7,167 nt of DNA from Stenotrophomonas_A sp036403795 (lineage in GTDB: Bacteria > Pseudomonadota > Gammaproteobacteria > Xanthomonadales > Xanthomonadaceae), in assembly GCA_036403795.1 (NCBI GenBank), contig DASWQJ010000022.1, positions 1 to 7,167 of the forward strand. Direction: 5' to 3'. Positions 1 to 5,884 of this stretch are shown here, piece after piece; within the stretch, counting starts at the first letter, position 1; each line of letters opens with the position of its first letter. The notes below the pieces were generated by a model that worked only from the letters and a program-made list of their open reading frames with translations, was not told where the DNA came from and did not search any database. A program made the translations under genes and the position numbers.

Positions 1-1839
1 GCGCAGTTCGATGATCGCCCGGCCGGTCTCATGCACCGCCAGCGCCCAGGCCAGCAAGCTGCGCGATTCCTCGCTGCCCGGCGCGGTCTGTCCGACGATC
101 TGGTGGAACAGGTCGCGATTGACGCTCTCCAGGCGCCAGCGCAATCCCGGCAGCGCCGCTTCGGCCGCCAGCGCGACCTGCGCCCGCAATGCGGCCAACT
201 GGCGGCGTCGCAGCCACGGGCTGCCGATGGCCGGCGGGATCAACGCGAACATCAGCACCACCGTTGCCAGCCCCAGGATCTGGGCGATCGCGTCGTTGAT
301 GAAGTGGACCGGGTTGAACACCATCGGGTTGGCCAGCGCCAGGATGTAGGCCAGGCCCATGCACCAACCCAATCCAAACAAGGACAGGGTCGGCCGCGTG
401 AACAAGTAGGCACCCACCATCAGGAACGGCAGCAGGCAGGCCACCAGCAACGGGAAACCATCGATGCGGGTGAGCACGAAAAATACGCAGACGAAACCCA
501 GCACCATGCCGGCCAGGTAACCGGCGGCTACGCGCATCGTGGTGCCGATCGGCCCGGGCGCCGTTGCGAACAGGCCGCAGAAGATCGTGGCCAGCAACAT
601 CGCACTGGAGCCGGCCGGCCAGGCACTGCCGATCCAGAACAGCGACAGCAACGCCATGGTGGCCACAGTGCGCGCCATGGCCAGGGCGGCGCCCACCCGA
701 TCATTGCCGCGCACGAAGCGCGCACGCTCCACCACCGGGCCGCGCACGCTGGCGCTGCCCAAGTCCAACTGCGAGCTGACGTAATGCTCCAGCTCCTCGG
801 CAAAGCGACCCACCAGCACCGCGCCCACGTCGAAGTCTTCGCCCTGCCCCGTCGATACCTGGCCGCGCAGGGCCTGGGCGTGTGCGTCGATGGCCCGGCG
901 GGCGACGCGCAGGCGGTCCAGCAATCCACTGGACGGCGCGGCGGATTCGCCTTCGCCCAGCGCATCGCCAATGGGCCGATACAAGGCGATCACCGCAGCG
1001 GCGGCGGTATCGCCCTCGCGTTGCTGCAGGCGGTTTAGCAGATGGTGCAGCGACTGGAAACTGGTGGAGACAGCCATGAAGCGCTGGTTGGCCAACTCCA
1101 TGTGCGCGCTGCGCGCCCGCGCCTGCGGGTCTTCGAAGATGACCGACGAGCGCAGGTCTTCCAGGGCGACGGCGTCACGCACGAAGCGCAGGTGGGCGCG
1201 CTCCATGTCGGCCCGGGCGATGACGCCGGCGGTGCTGCCCTGCATGAAAGCGATGAAGTGTCGGTATTGCTCGCGTGCAGTGCGGCGCAGCGTATCGCGC
1301 AGGCGCACGGGGAATACCGTGTCGCTGATCACGGCGCTGACCAGCAGGCCCAGCATCAGCTCGGTGATGCGGTACATGGCCGACTCGAAGACACCACCGG
1401 GTTGCTCGATCACCGGCAACGCGATGATCGCGGCGGTGTAACCGGCCAGTACGAAGGCGTAGGACTTGAAGTTGCGGTACAAGGTGGCGCCACCGGCGCA
1501 CAGGCCAATCCACAGCGCCATCGCGCCGAGGAACAACACGCGCTGCTGGGGAAAGGCAGCCACGATGAGCAGTGCGACCGCGGCGCCGGCCAGGGTGCCG
1601 AGCACGCGGTAGAAGCTCTTGGCCAGCACCATGCCGGTCTGGCGGTGCATGACGATGATGGTGGTCATGGCCGCGGTGTTGGGCGACGGCAGTTGCAGGC
1701 GCATCGCCAGCCACAGGGCGATGAAATACGCCAGCAGGGTGCGTGCGACGAACAGCCAGGCAGCGCCCTCCTCGCGGAGGAAACGACGCAGGGCCTCGGA
1801 CGGTGTAGGCGAGGCCGATGGAAGGACGGCGGTGGTCAT
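1..1839 (-). CDS. FUSC-family (AaeB-like) inner-membrane efflux protein, 3' end beyond the window
   Basis: An uninterrupted frame of 613 codons runs from the ATG at 1839-1837 to base 1 without a stop, so the C-terminus lies outside. The protein has the duplicated FUSC layout: a hydrophobic block at about residues 27-175, a soluble helical region at about 180-375 rich in Arg and Glu, and a second hydrophobic block at about 385-540, followed by the start of a second cytosolic segment. Family members such as AaeB and the fusaric-acid pump proteins export aromatic or other organic acids across the inner membrane, usually with a periplasmic HlyD-type adaptor and a small DUF1656 protein. Full-length members are about 650-720 residues, so roughly 50-100 residues are missing here. 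It begins 31 bp after the MarR gene and is probably in its operon. No good Shine-Dalgarno sequence precedes the ATG. The substrate cannot be read from the sequence. The family is fairly sure, the AaeB orthology is not. Confidence 0.88.
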   Translation of the reverse strand, partial: MTTAVLPSASPTPSEALRRFLREEGAAWLFVARTLLAYFIALWLAMRLQLPSPNTAAMTTIIVMHRQTGMVLAKSFYRVLGTLAGAAVALLIVAAFPQQRVLFLGAMALWIGLCAGGATLYRNFKSYAFVLAGYTAAIIALPVIEQPGGVFESAMYRITELMLGLLVSAVISDTVFPVRLRDTLRRTAREQYRHFIAFMQGSTAGVIARADMERAHLRFVRDAVALEDLRSSVIFEDPQARARSAHMELANQRFMAVSTSFQSLHHLLNRLQQREGDTAAAAVIALYRPIGDALGEGESAAPSSGLLDRLRVARRAIDAHAQALRGQVSTGQGEDFDVGAVLVGRFAEELEHYVSSQLDLGSASVRGPVVERARFVRGNDRVGAALAMARTVATMALLSLFWIGSAWPAGSSAMLLATIFCGLFATAPGPIGTTMRVAAGYLAGMVLGFVCVFFVLTRIDGFPLLVACLLPFLMVGAYLFTRPTLSLFGLGWCMGLAYILALANPMVFNPVHFINDAIAQILGLATVVLMFALIPPAIGSPWLRRRQLAALRAQVALAAEAALPGLRWRLESVNRDLFHQIVGQTAPGSEESRSLLAWALAVHETGRAIIELR

Positions 1840-1870
1840 GGGGTGCGGGGCTTGCTTGCGTGTTGCGGGG

Positions 1871-2365
1871 TCAGAGGTTTTCCATGCCTTCGAGCATTTT
1901 CTTGAGCAGCTTTTCGAGGCGAACCTGTTCGGTCTCTGCCAGCCCCCACACTTCGGCATCGAGCAGGACGCAGATGTCCGGCAGCATGCGTTCGATCAGG
2001 GCCACGCCGCTGGCTTCGAGGGTCAGGATCACCTTGCGCCGATCCTGTGGGTCGGCGGTGCGGGTGATCAGGCCTTTTTCGCAAAGCTGGTCGGTCAGGC
2101 GGGTGACGTTGGCGGACTTTTCGCCCGCGGCTTCGGCGACTTCGCCGGCGGTGAGCGACTGGTCGGGCGTGCCGTACATCATCATGAGTACGTCGTATTC
2201 GGGATGGCTGATGCCGTAGGGCTTGAGCAGCCCGTTGGCATTGGCATGGATGCGCTTGTAGAGGTGTTTGATGAGGCGCACCAGCACGGCCGGTTCACGC
2301 GGGAACGGGGGATAGCGTTCGCAGGTGACGGTGAGGCGGCGTTCTGTGGGGTCGAAGCTGCCCAT
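1871..2365 (-). CDS. MarR-family transcriptional regulator
   Basis: This 164-residue protein has the MarR winged-helix plan. Helices for dimerisation lie at about residues 26-50, the helix-turn-helix at about 71-97 (LTAGEVAEAAG, then SANVTRLTDQLCEKG), and the beta-wing at about 100-117 with the conserved D-x-x-D-R-R pattern (DPQDRRKVILTL). C-terminal helices at 120-164 complete the dimer interface. MarR proteins usually repress their own operon and release DNA when a phenolic or other small ligand binds. The next gene, 31 bp downstream, is a FUSC exporter, a common pairing for sensing and expelling aromatic acids, so autoregulation plus control of the exporter is the likely job. The ATG at 2365 gives a slightly long N-terminus for the family, and no other ATG occurs before the conserved region. 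The Shine-Dalgarno sequence is weak (GGA, about 8 nt upstream). The ligand is not predictable. Confidence 0.93.
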   Translation of the reverse strand: MGSFDPTERRLTVTCERYPPFPREPAVLVRLIKHLYKRIHANANGLLKPYGISHPEYDVLMMMYGTPDQSLTAGEVAEAAGEKSANVTRLTDQLCEKGLITRTADPQDRRKVILTLEASGVALIERMLPDICVLLDAEVWGLAETEQVRLEKLLKKMLEGMENL

Positions 2366-2394
2366 GCGCGGGTCCGGGATTAGGCCAGACCCAT

Positions 2395-2414
2395 ATATTA
2401 CACTTATGTACTAT
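2395..2414. promoter_or_regulatory. 20-bp imperfect palindrome, probable MarR operator
   Basis: The half-sites ATATTACA (2395-2402) and TGTACTAT (2407-2414) match as inverted repeats at 7 of 8 positions around the 4-bp centre CTTA. The core is the perfect arm pair TACA/TGTA. The size and AT-rich composition fit MarR-family operators. The site covers the candidate -10 element and part of the spacer, so bound regulator would block RNA polymerase. The palindrome is directly visible; its assignment to the adjacent MarR protein is inference. Confidence 0.5.
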
Positions 2415-2425
2415 CTGTTTGTGAA
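2395..2425 (-). promoter_or_regulatory. Candidate sigma-70 promoter of the marR-FUSC operon
   Basis: On the minus strand a TAATAT -10 hexamer at 2400-2395 follows a TTCACA -35-like hexamer at 2425-2420, separated by 19 bp. That spacing is longer than the usual 17, but both hexamers are close to consensus and the region is strikingly AT-rich against its surroundings. Transcription would start near 2388, leaving a leader of about 23 nt before the MarR ATG. The promoter lies in the 92-bp gap after cfa, which suggests that marR starts a separate transcription unit. Confidence 0.5.
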
Positions 2426-2457
2426 CACCGGCTTTGGCCGTCCTTGGCTTGCCGCCC

Positions 2458-3573
2458 CTATCTTGGCGCGCGATAGCCGCCGGGCACGCCTTCCGGCGAC
2501 AGCACCAGTTGCCACAGCTGGGCGTGCCGGCAGCGGAAGCTCGCCATGGAGGCGGCCAGGTAAAAGCGCCACATCCGTCGAAAGCGTTCGTCGTAGCGGG
2601 GGTCCAGGTGGTCCCACGCGGCTTCGATGTTGGCGCGCCAGGCCTGCAGGGTCCGATCGTAATCGGCGCCGAAGTTGTGCCAGTCCTCCATGACGAACAC
2701 GCCTTCGCTGGACTGGGCGATCTGGCGCTCGGAGGGCAGCATGGAGTTGGGAAAGATGTAGCGCGCGATCCAGGGATCGGTGCGGTGCCGGCTGATGTTG
2801 TTGCCGATCGTGTGCAGCAGGAACAGGCCTTCGGGCGCCAGGCAACGCCGGACCACCTCGAAGTAGCGGCGATAGTTCTTCTCGCCCACGTGCTCGAACA
2901 TGCCGATCGAGAAGATCGCATCGAATCGCTCGTCCAGCTCGCGGTAATCCTGGAGGCGGATCTCGATCGGCAGGCCGGCACACAAGCGACGCGCGTAGTC
3001 GGCCTGCTCGGCCGAGATGGTGATGCCCACCCCGCTCACGCCGTAGCGCTCGGCGGCATATTTCAGTGCCTCGCCCCACCCGCAGCCGATATCGAGCACG
3101 CGTTGGCCCGCGCGCAGGCCCAGCTTGCGGCAGATCAGGTCGAGCTTGGCCTCCTGCGCGGCATCCAGGTCGTTGGCGTGAGCCCAGTAGCCGCAGCTGT
3201 AGACCATTCGGCGTCCCAGCATCGCCTGGTAGAGATCGTTGCCCAGGTCGTAGTGGCGCTTGCCGACTTCGTAACTGCCGTGGCCGGCCTGCAGATTGAA
3301 CAGGCGGGCTCGCAGCGCATCGCGGATCTCGACGAAACCGTGCACGCGTTCGTCCAGCCGCGCGCGCATCAGGTGCAGCAGGAAGACATCCAGTGCCTGC
3401 GCATCCCACCAACCGTCCATGTAGCTCTCACCCAGTCCCAACGAGCCCTGCGCCAACACCCGCGCGGGAAAACGCTCGTCGTGGACCTGGATGTCCTGGG
3501 CACGATGCCCACCCATCGCTACGCCCGCTTCGGCGAGCAGGGCCTCGAGGCGATGGCGAAGTCGGTCCGGCAT
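2458..3573 (-). CDS. cfa: Cyclopropane-fatty-acyl-phospholipid synthase
   Basis: This 371-residue enzyme transfers a methylene group from S-adenosylmethionine to cis double bonds of membrane phospholipid acyl chains, forming cyclopropane rings. It acts at the inner face of the cytoplasmic membrane, typically on entry into stationary phase or under acid stress. The SAM-binding glycine motif is VLDIGCGWGEAL at 159-170. Residues known to matter in E. coli Cfa are all present at a constant offset of 12: Cys127 (SCGYW), Glu227 (MFEHVG), His254 (LLHTIG) and Tyr305 (ADYDRT), which correspond to C139, E239, H266 and Y317. The length is close to the 382 residues of E. coli Cfa. A GGAGA ribosome site at 3583-3579 lies 5 nt before the ATG. 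The gene follows the DUF3298 lipoprotein gene by 24 bp, too little for a full promoter, so it is probably co-transcribed with it unless a promoter sits inside that gene. Confidence 0.97.
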   Translation of the reverse strand: MPDRLRHRLEALLAEAGVAMGGHRAQDIQVHDERFPARVLAQGSLGLGESYMDGWWDAQALDVFLLHLMRARLDERVHGFVEIRDALRARLFNLQAGHGSYEVGKRHYDLGNDLYQAMLGRRMVYSCGYWAHANDLDAAQEAKLDLICRKLGLRAGQRVLDIGCGWGEALKYAAERYGVSGVGITISAEQADYARRLCAGLPIEIRLQDYRELDERFDAIFSIGMFEHVGEKNYRRYFEVVRRCLAPEGLFLLHTIGNNISRHRTDPWIARYIFPNSMLPSERQIAQSSEGVFVMEDWHNFGADYDRTLQAWRANIEAAWDHLDPRYDERFRRMWRFYLAASMASFRCRHAQLWQLVLSPEGVPGGYRAPR

Positions 3574-3582
3574 GCCGCTCTC

Positions 3583-3606
3583 CGATCAGTGCGCCGCTCA
3601 GTGCGC
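3583..3606 (-). repeat. 12-bp tandem duplication at the DUF3298 stop codon
   Basis: On the minus strand the units GCGCACTGAGCG (3606-3595) and GCGCACTGATCG (3594-3583) are adjacent and match at 11 of 12 positions. The first unit holds the Ala-His-stop end of the DUF3298 lipoprotein gene. The second repeats the same codons in frame, so it provides a backup TGA 12 nt downstream and extends the spacer before the cfa ribosome site. Confidence 0.7.
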
Positions 3607-4464
3607 AAACAGGTCCGCGTAGGTCGGCGCGACCAGCGGCAGCAGCACCGCCGCGGGCACGTCCACCGTCTGGGTGCCATCCGAGTAAGGACCGACCTGG
3701 TAGGGGGCGAAGACGAAACGCAGCGCCGAAATCTTGCCCGCGCCGTCCATCACCGGCACGAACTGGTCGAAATTGGACGCTTGGCCGTTGGTGCCGTCGG
3801 CAATCATCTTGTCGGCGTTCTTGAGCAGTTCGGCCGCATCTTCCGGCGGCAGCTTGTCGGCCTCGCTGCGCTGCGCGGCCGCCTCGTGCAGCCGGGCGGC
3901 CACGTACTGGCCCACCGCCGTCCAGCCTTGCGGGGACGGGATGAGTTTGTCGGCGGTGAGCGGTGCCTGCTGCTGTGGCAACCACACGAAGCGCGCCACC
4001 AGCGGCTCGCCGTGCGCGCCGCCGGTGTAGCGACTTCCGTCGGCCGCCACCGCGACCACGCTGGGCGTATCGACCACGGTCTCGAACGCCAGCGACAGTT
4101 CGTAGGGCGCCGTCGGCTTGTCGTTGCCCAGCCCTTCCACGGCGTTCATGAGCTCGGCACGCGCGGCCTGCGCGTACTGCGCCACGGCCTGGGCCAGGCC
4201 GGGATAGCGCTCGACCCCGGGCGGATAGCTGATGCCCACCACATAGGACGGCGTGTGTTCGATGACGTCCTGCAACGGACCGCCGGGTGGTGCCTCTTCG
4301 ACCGGGGCGGGCAGTGCGGCCGCCGGTGCGCTATCCACCGTCGGTGCCTGGCGCGCCTGTCCGTTCGCCACGTCGGGCTCGCGCCGGCAGCCGCCCAGCG
4401 CCGGGATGCACGATGCCGCCAACAATCCCCACAACACTGCCCTACCGGCAGAAAACCCTTGCAT
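3598..4464 (-). CDS. RsiV-like lipoprotein with C-terminal DUF3298 domain
   Basis: This 288-residue protein begins with a lipoprotein signal peptide: a hydrophobic stretch at residues 8-22, then the lipobox LGGC with Cys26 as the lipid-bearing residue. Arg at the +2 position favours the outer membrane over inner-membrane retention. A low-complexity Ala/Pro linker follows at about 38-63. The body has the PdaC/RsiV type arrangement: a DUF4163-like region at about 64-160 containing GGAHGEP (148-154), and a DUF3298 C-terminus with the family's FAPYQVGPYSDG pattern at 252-263. Related domains occur in the Bacillus anti-sigma factor RsiV, where they bind lysozyme, and in the deacetylase PdaC, but no enzymatic or sensing role can be shown here. 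The ATG at 4464 is chosen because AAGGAG stands 6 nt upstream (4476-4471) and a complete signal peptide follows. The frame stays open further upstream, but that part overlaps the acetyltransferase gene. Confidence 0.88.
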   Translation of the reverse strand: MQGFSAGRAVLWGLLAASCIPALGGCRREPDVANGQARQAPTVDSAPAAALPAPVEEAPPGGPLQDVIEHTPSYVVGISYPPGVERYPGLAQAVAQYAQAARAELMNAVEGLGNDKPTAPYELSLAFETVVDTPSVVAVAADGSRYTGGAHGEPLVARFVWLPQQQAPLTADKLIPSPQGWTAVGQYVAARLHEAAAQRSEADKLPPEDAAELLKNADKMIADGTNGQASNFDQFVPVMDGAGKISALRFVFAPYQVGPYSDGTQTVDVPAAVLLPLVAPTYADLFAH

Positions 4465-4470
4465 ACCCAG

Positions 4471-4476
4471 CTCCTT
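4471..4476 (-). promoter_or_regulatory. Ribosome binding site fixing the lipoprotein start
   Basis: AAGGAG on the minus strand stands 6 nt before the ATG at 4464. This strong site, with the lipoprotein signal that follows, decides against longer readings of the same frame that would start as far upstream as 4863. Confidence 0.75.
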
Positions 4477-4490
4477 GATGATCGATTCGC

Positions 4491-4790
4491 TCAGCCCCGA
4501 AGCGCGTCCAGTTCGGGATGGCGCTCGAAATACTGCGCCGCGTAGGCACAGTCCGGGCGCACCTTGTAGCCCCGGGAGCGAGCGAAATCCAGCGCGCTTT
4601 GCAACAATCTGCCCGCCACCCCGCGCCCGCCGATGGCCTGTGGCACGCCGGTATGGACGATGCGCAGCACCGGCTCGCGCAATTCGTAGACCAGTTCGGC
4701 TTCGTGGCCGTCTACCTGCGTTGTGAAACGCCCCTGCGCCGGGTCGTGCCGGATCTCCGGCTCGGCGGGTGTCTGGTCGGTCACGGTCAT
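4491..4790 (-). CDS. Small GNAT-like N-acetyltransferase of the YjdJ/NATD1 type
   Basis: This 99-residue protein matches the compact one-domain GCN5-related acetyltransferase family (Acetyltransf_CG type, about 90-100 residues). N-terminal beta strands at about 22-46 (GRFTTQ, HEAELVYEL, VLRIVHT) lead into the acetyl-CoA pyrophosphate loop Q-A-I-G-G-R-G-V-A-G at 51-60. A helix (LLQSALDFARSRG, 62-74) and the characteristic end KVRPDCAY...YFERHPELDAL, with Cys81, complete the fold. The substrate of this family is poorly known and cannot be inferred. The start at 4790 has an AGGGGA ribosome site 6 nt upstream (4802-4797). It is the first gene of an apparent three-gene unit and is 26 bp from the DUF3298 lipoprotein gene. 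No convincing sigma-70 promoter was seen in the 201-bp divergent gap upstream. Confidence 0.9.
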   Translation of the reverse strand: MTVTDQTPAEPEIRHDPAQGRFTTQVDGHEAELVYELREPVLRIVHTGVPQAIGGRGVAGRLLQSALDFARSRGYKVRPDCAYAAQYFERHPELDALRG

Positions 4791-4870
4791 GCGGGATCCC
4801 CTGGCGAGTGACGATTCTGGCCCGGCCAGCGCGATTCCGGTGTGAAGCCATCCCTTGGCACAAAGCCGAC

Positions 4871-4882
4871 GTGGCGCGTCAC
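4871..4882. promoter_or_regulatory. Candidate upstream activator palindrome
   Basis: GTGGCGCGTCAC is an inverted repeat with one mismatched base pair (10 of 12 positions symmetric). It overlaps a second inverted repeat, GACG-N5-CGTC, at 4868-4880. It lies about 90-100 bp upstream of the start expected from the sigma-54 promoter at 4944-4960, in the range where bacterial enhancer-binding proteins usually attach. The sequence does not match a specific activator consensus that I recognise, and GC-rich palindromes of this size occur by chance. Confidence 0.25.
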
Positions 4883-4943
4883 TTTCGAGCCCTCAAGTCC
4901 TCTCGGCGCGGGCCGATAAAGGCTGCGAAAGGCGCATTCCCGG

Positions 4944-4960
4944 TTGGCACGGGATTTGCG
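4944..4960 (+). promoter_or_regulatory. Sigma-54 (RpoN) -24/-12 promoter
   Basis: The sequence TTGGCACG-GGAT-TTGCG fits the sigma-54 consensus (C/T)TGGCACG-N4-TTGC(A/T) at all positions but the last. The invariant GG (4946-4947) and GC (4958-4959) are separated by exactly 10 bp as required. Transcription would begin near 4971, about 8 nt before the ribosome site (AGGGAG, 4979-4984) and 21 nt before the ATG at 4992. The ordering promoter, start, ribosome site and ATG supports a real promoter. Sigma-54 promoters need an ATP-driven activator; which one is not evident. Confidence 0.75.
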
Positions 4961-4991
4961 GGATGCATCACCAACGCCAGGGAGTCCGCCG

Positions 4992-5189
4992 ATGAGTATC
5001 GATATCACCCCGCGCAATACCGACGCCGACAGCTCGCTGCTGGAGGGTCTGTTCCAGTTGGTGGTGGCTGGCCATACCGGCGGCCACGAGTTCGATCAGC
5101 TCACTGCGGCTGTGTATGAGCGGCTGCAGGATGCATACGTCCGCCAGGACACGCACGCCAACGCCCTCTACAGCCGCACCGCGGCCTGA
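4992..5189 (+). CDS. Small acidic protein of unknown function, apparently RpoN-controlled
   Basis: I do not recognise this 65-residue protein. It is acidic (nine Asp/Glu against four Arg) and contains no lysine and no cysteine. It has two probable amphipathic helices at about 14-27 (SSLLEGLFQLVVAG) and 33-50 (EFDQLTAAVYERLQDAYV), joined by a Gly/His turn (HTGGH, 28-32). There is no signal peptide or membrane span, so it is probably cytoplasmic and may act through protein contacts. The ATG at 4992 has AGGGAG 7 nt upstream (4979-4984). A longer reading from a TTG at 4944 is unlikely because that codon lies inside the sigma-54 promoter. It is the only plus-strand gene, divergent from the acetyltransferase and convergent with the rhomboid gene. 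The promoter and ribosome site support a real gene; the function is open. Confidence 0.72.
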   Translation: MSIDITPRNTDADSSLLEGLFQLVVAGHTGGHEFDQLTAAVYERLQDAYVRQDTHANALYSRTAA

Positions 5190-5190
5190 T

Positions 5191-5212
5191 GCGGACCAGG
5201 GGGGCCGTCCGC
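5191..5212 (+). terminator. Weak hairpin after the small protein gene, possible terminator
   Basis: The arms GCGGAC (5191-5196) and GTCCGC (5207-5212) form a 6-bp stem, with a possible inner GG/CC pairing. It starts 2 bp after the stop of the 65-residue gene and lies in the 63-bp convergent gap before the rhomboid gene end. No T-run follows directly, so intrinsic termination would be inefficient. It could work in both directions. Confidence 0.3.
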
Positions 5213-5252
5213 GATCGCGGGCGGTTCCCTTTACTGTTGGCGTGCGGCGTGA

Positions 5253-5867
5253 TCAGCCGCCCAGCGGGCGCGGCGAAGCCAGTTGCTGCAGGAACACCCC
5301 GATCACGCCCGGCTCCATCGCCACCATGAACAGCACGCCGAACGCGGCTCCCGCCAGGTGCGCGCTGTGGTTGATGCGATCACCGCCCCGGCGGTCCATC
5401 CAGATGCTGTAGCCGACATAGAACACCGCATAGATGATCGCCGGCACCGGGATGAAGAACACGAAGATCCAGGTCCACGGCGACAGCAGGATGTAGGCGA
5501 ACAACACCGCCGACACCGCACCCGATGCGCCCAGGCTCAGGTAATTGGGGTTCTTCTGGTTCTTGAGGTAGCTGGGCAGGATCGAGACCACCAACGCCCC
5601 CAGGTAGAACAAGGGATAGGTGAGCATGCTGCCGGTCAGCTGCAACATCACGCCTTCGATCGCCCGTCCGAAAAAGAACAGCGTGACCATGTTGAACAAC
5701 AGATGCGAGAAGTCGGCGTGGATGAAGCCGTAGGTCACCAGCCGGTCGTACTGGCGGTGGCGGTCGATTGCCGGCGGCCACAGCACCAGGCGGTCGGCGA
5801 GCTTGCGATTCTTGAAAGCCATCCAGGACACGATGGCGGTAATGGCGATCAGCAGCAGGGTAATCAT
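5253..5867 (-). CDS. Rhomboid-family intramembrane serine protease
   Basis: This 204-residue membrane protein cleaves transmembrane segments within the lipid bilayer. The catalytic Ser115 is in GASG (113-116) on the fourth helix and the catalytic His170 is in AHLAGAAFG (169-177) on the sixth. The oxyanion-side motif HLLFN has His55 and Asn59, equivalent to GlpG H150 and N154. Membrane spans lie near 1-18, 55-70, 82-97, 113-128, 131-153 and 168-186, the minimal six-helix form without the cytosolic N-terminal domain of E. coli GlpG. The C-terminus ends soon after helix six, in a short Pro/Gly tail. The ATG lies 17 bp after the POT transporter stop, so the two are probably in one transcript. The ribosome site is weak (GGAAT, about 4 nt upstream), which may mean translation partly depends on the upstream gene. 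Physiological substrates are unknown. Confidence 0.95.
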   Translation of the reverse strand: MITLLLIAITAIVSWMAFKNRKLADRLVLWPPAIDRHRQYDRLVTYGFIHADFSHLLFNMVTLFFFGRAIEGVMLQLTGSMLTYPLFYLGALVVSILPSYLKNQKNPNYLSLGASGAVSAVLFAYILLSPWTWIFVFFIPVPAIIYAVFYVGYSIWMDRRGGDRINHSAHLAGAAFGVLFMVAMEPGVIGVFLQQLASPRPLGG

Positions 5868-5884
5868 TCGATTCCGGTCTCGGT

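Noticed and set aside
31..1038. Long plus-strand open frame of 335 codons
   Set aside because: It is antisense to the FUSC gene, has the same His/Gln/Arg-rich composition and shows no domain or convincing ribosome site.
2429..2440. CGGC-TTTG-GCCG hairpin between cfa and marR as a terminator
   Set aside because: The stem is only 4 bp and no T-run follows on either strand, so it would not terminate transcription reliably.
2434..4545. A 703-codon open frame on the plus strand across three genes
   Set aside because: It runs antisense to cfa, the lipoprotein and the edge of the acetyltransferase gene, all of which have clear motifs. Its protein is rich in His, Arg, Gln, Ala and Gly, typical of the complement of a high-GC coding strand.
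4817..4829. Palindrome CTGGCC-C-GGCCAG upstream of the acetyltransferase
   Set aside because: A one-base centre prevents a hairpin, and such GGCC palindromes are frequent by chance in this composition; no link to a regulator is evident.
3598..4863. 421-residue reading of the lipoprotein frame
   Set aside because: The additional N-terminal 133 residues overlap the acetyltransferase gene in another frame and are Arg-rich; the signal peptide and AAGGAG site place the start at 4464.
4855..4870. A second TTGGCAC that resembles the sigma-54 -24 element
   Set aside because: The required GC is absent 10 bp after the GG (AC is found at 4869-4870), so it is not a functional -24/-12 pair.
4944..5189. 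Longer version of the small protein starting at TTG 4944
   Set aside because: The TTG is part of the sigma-54 promoter, upstream of the expected transcription start, and lacks a ribosome site; ATG 4992 has a good one.
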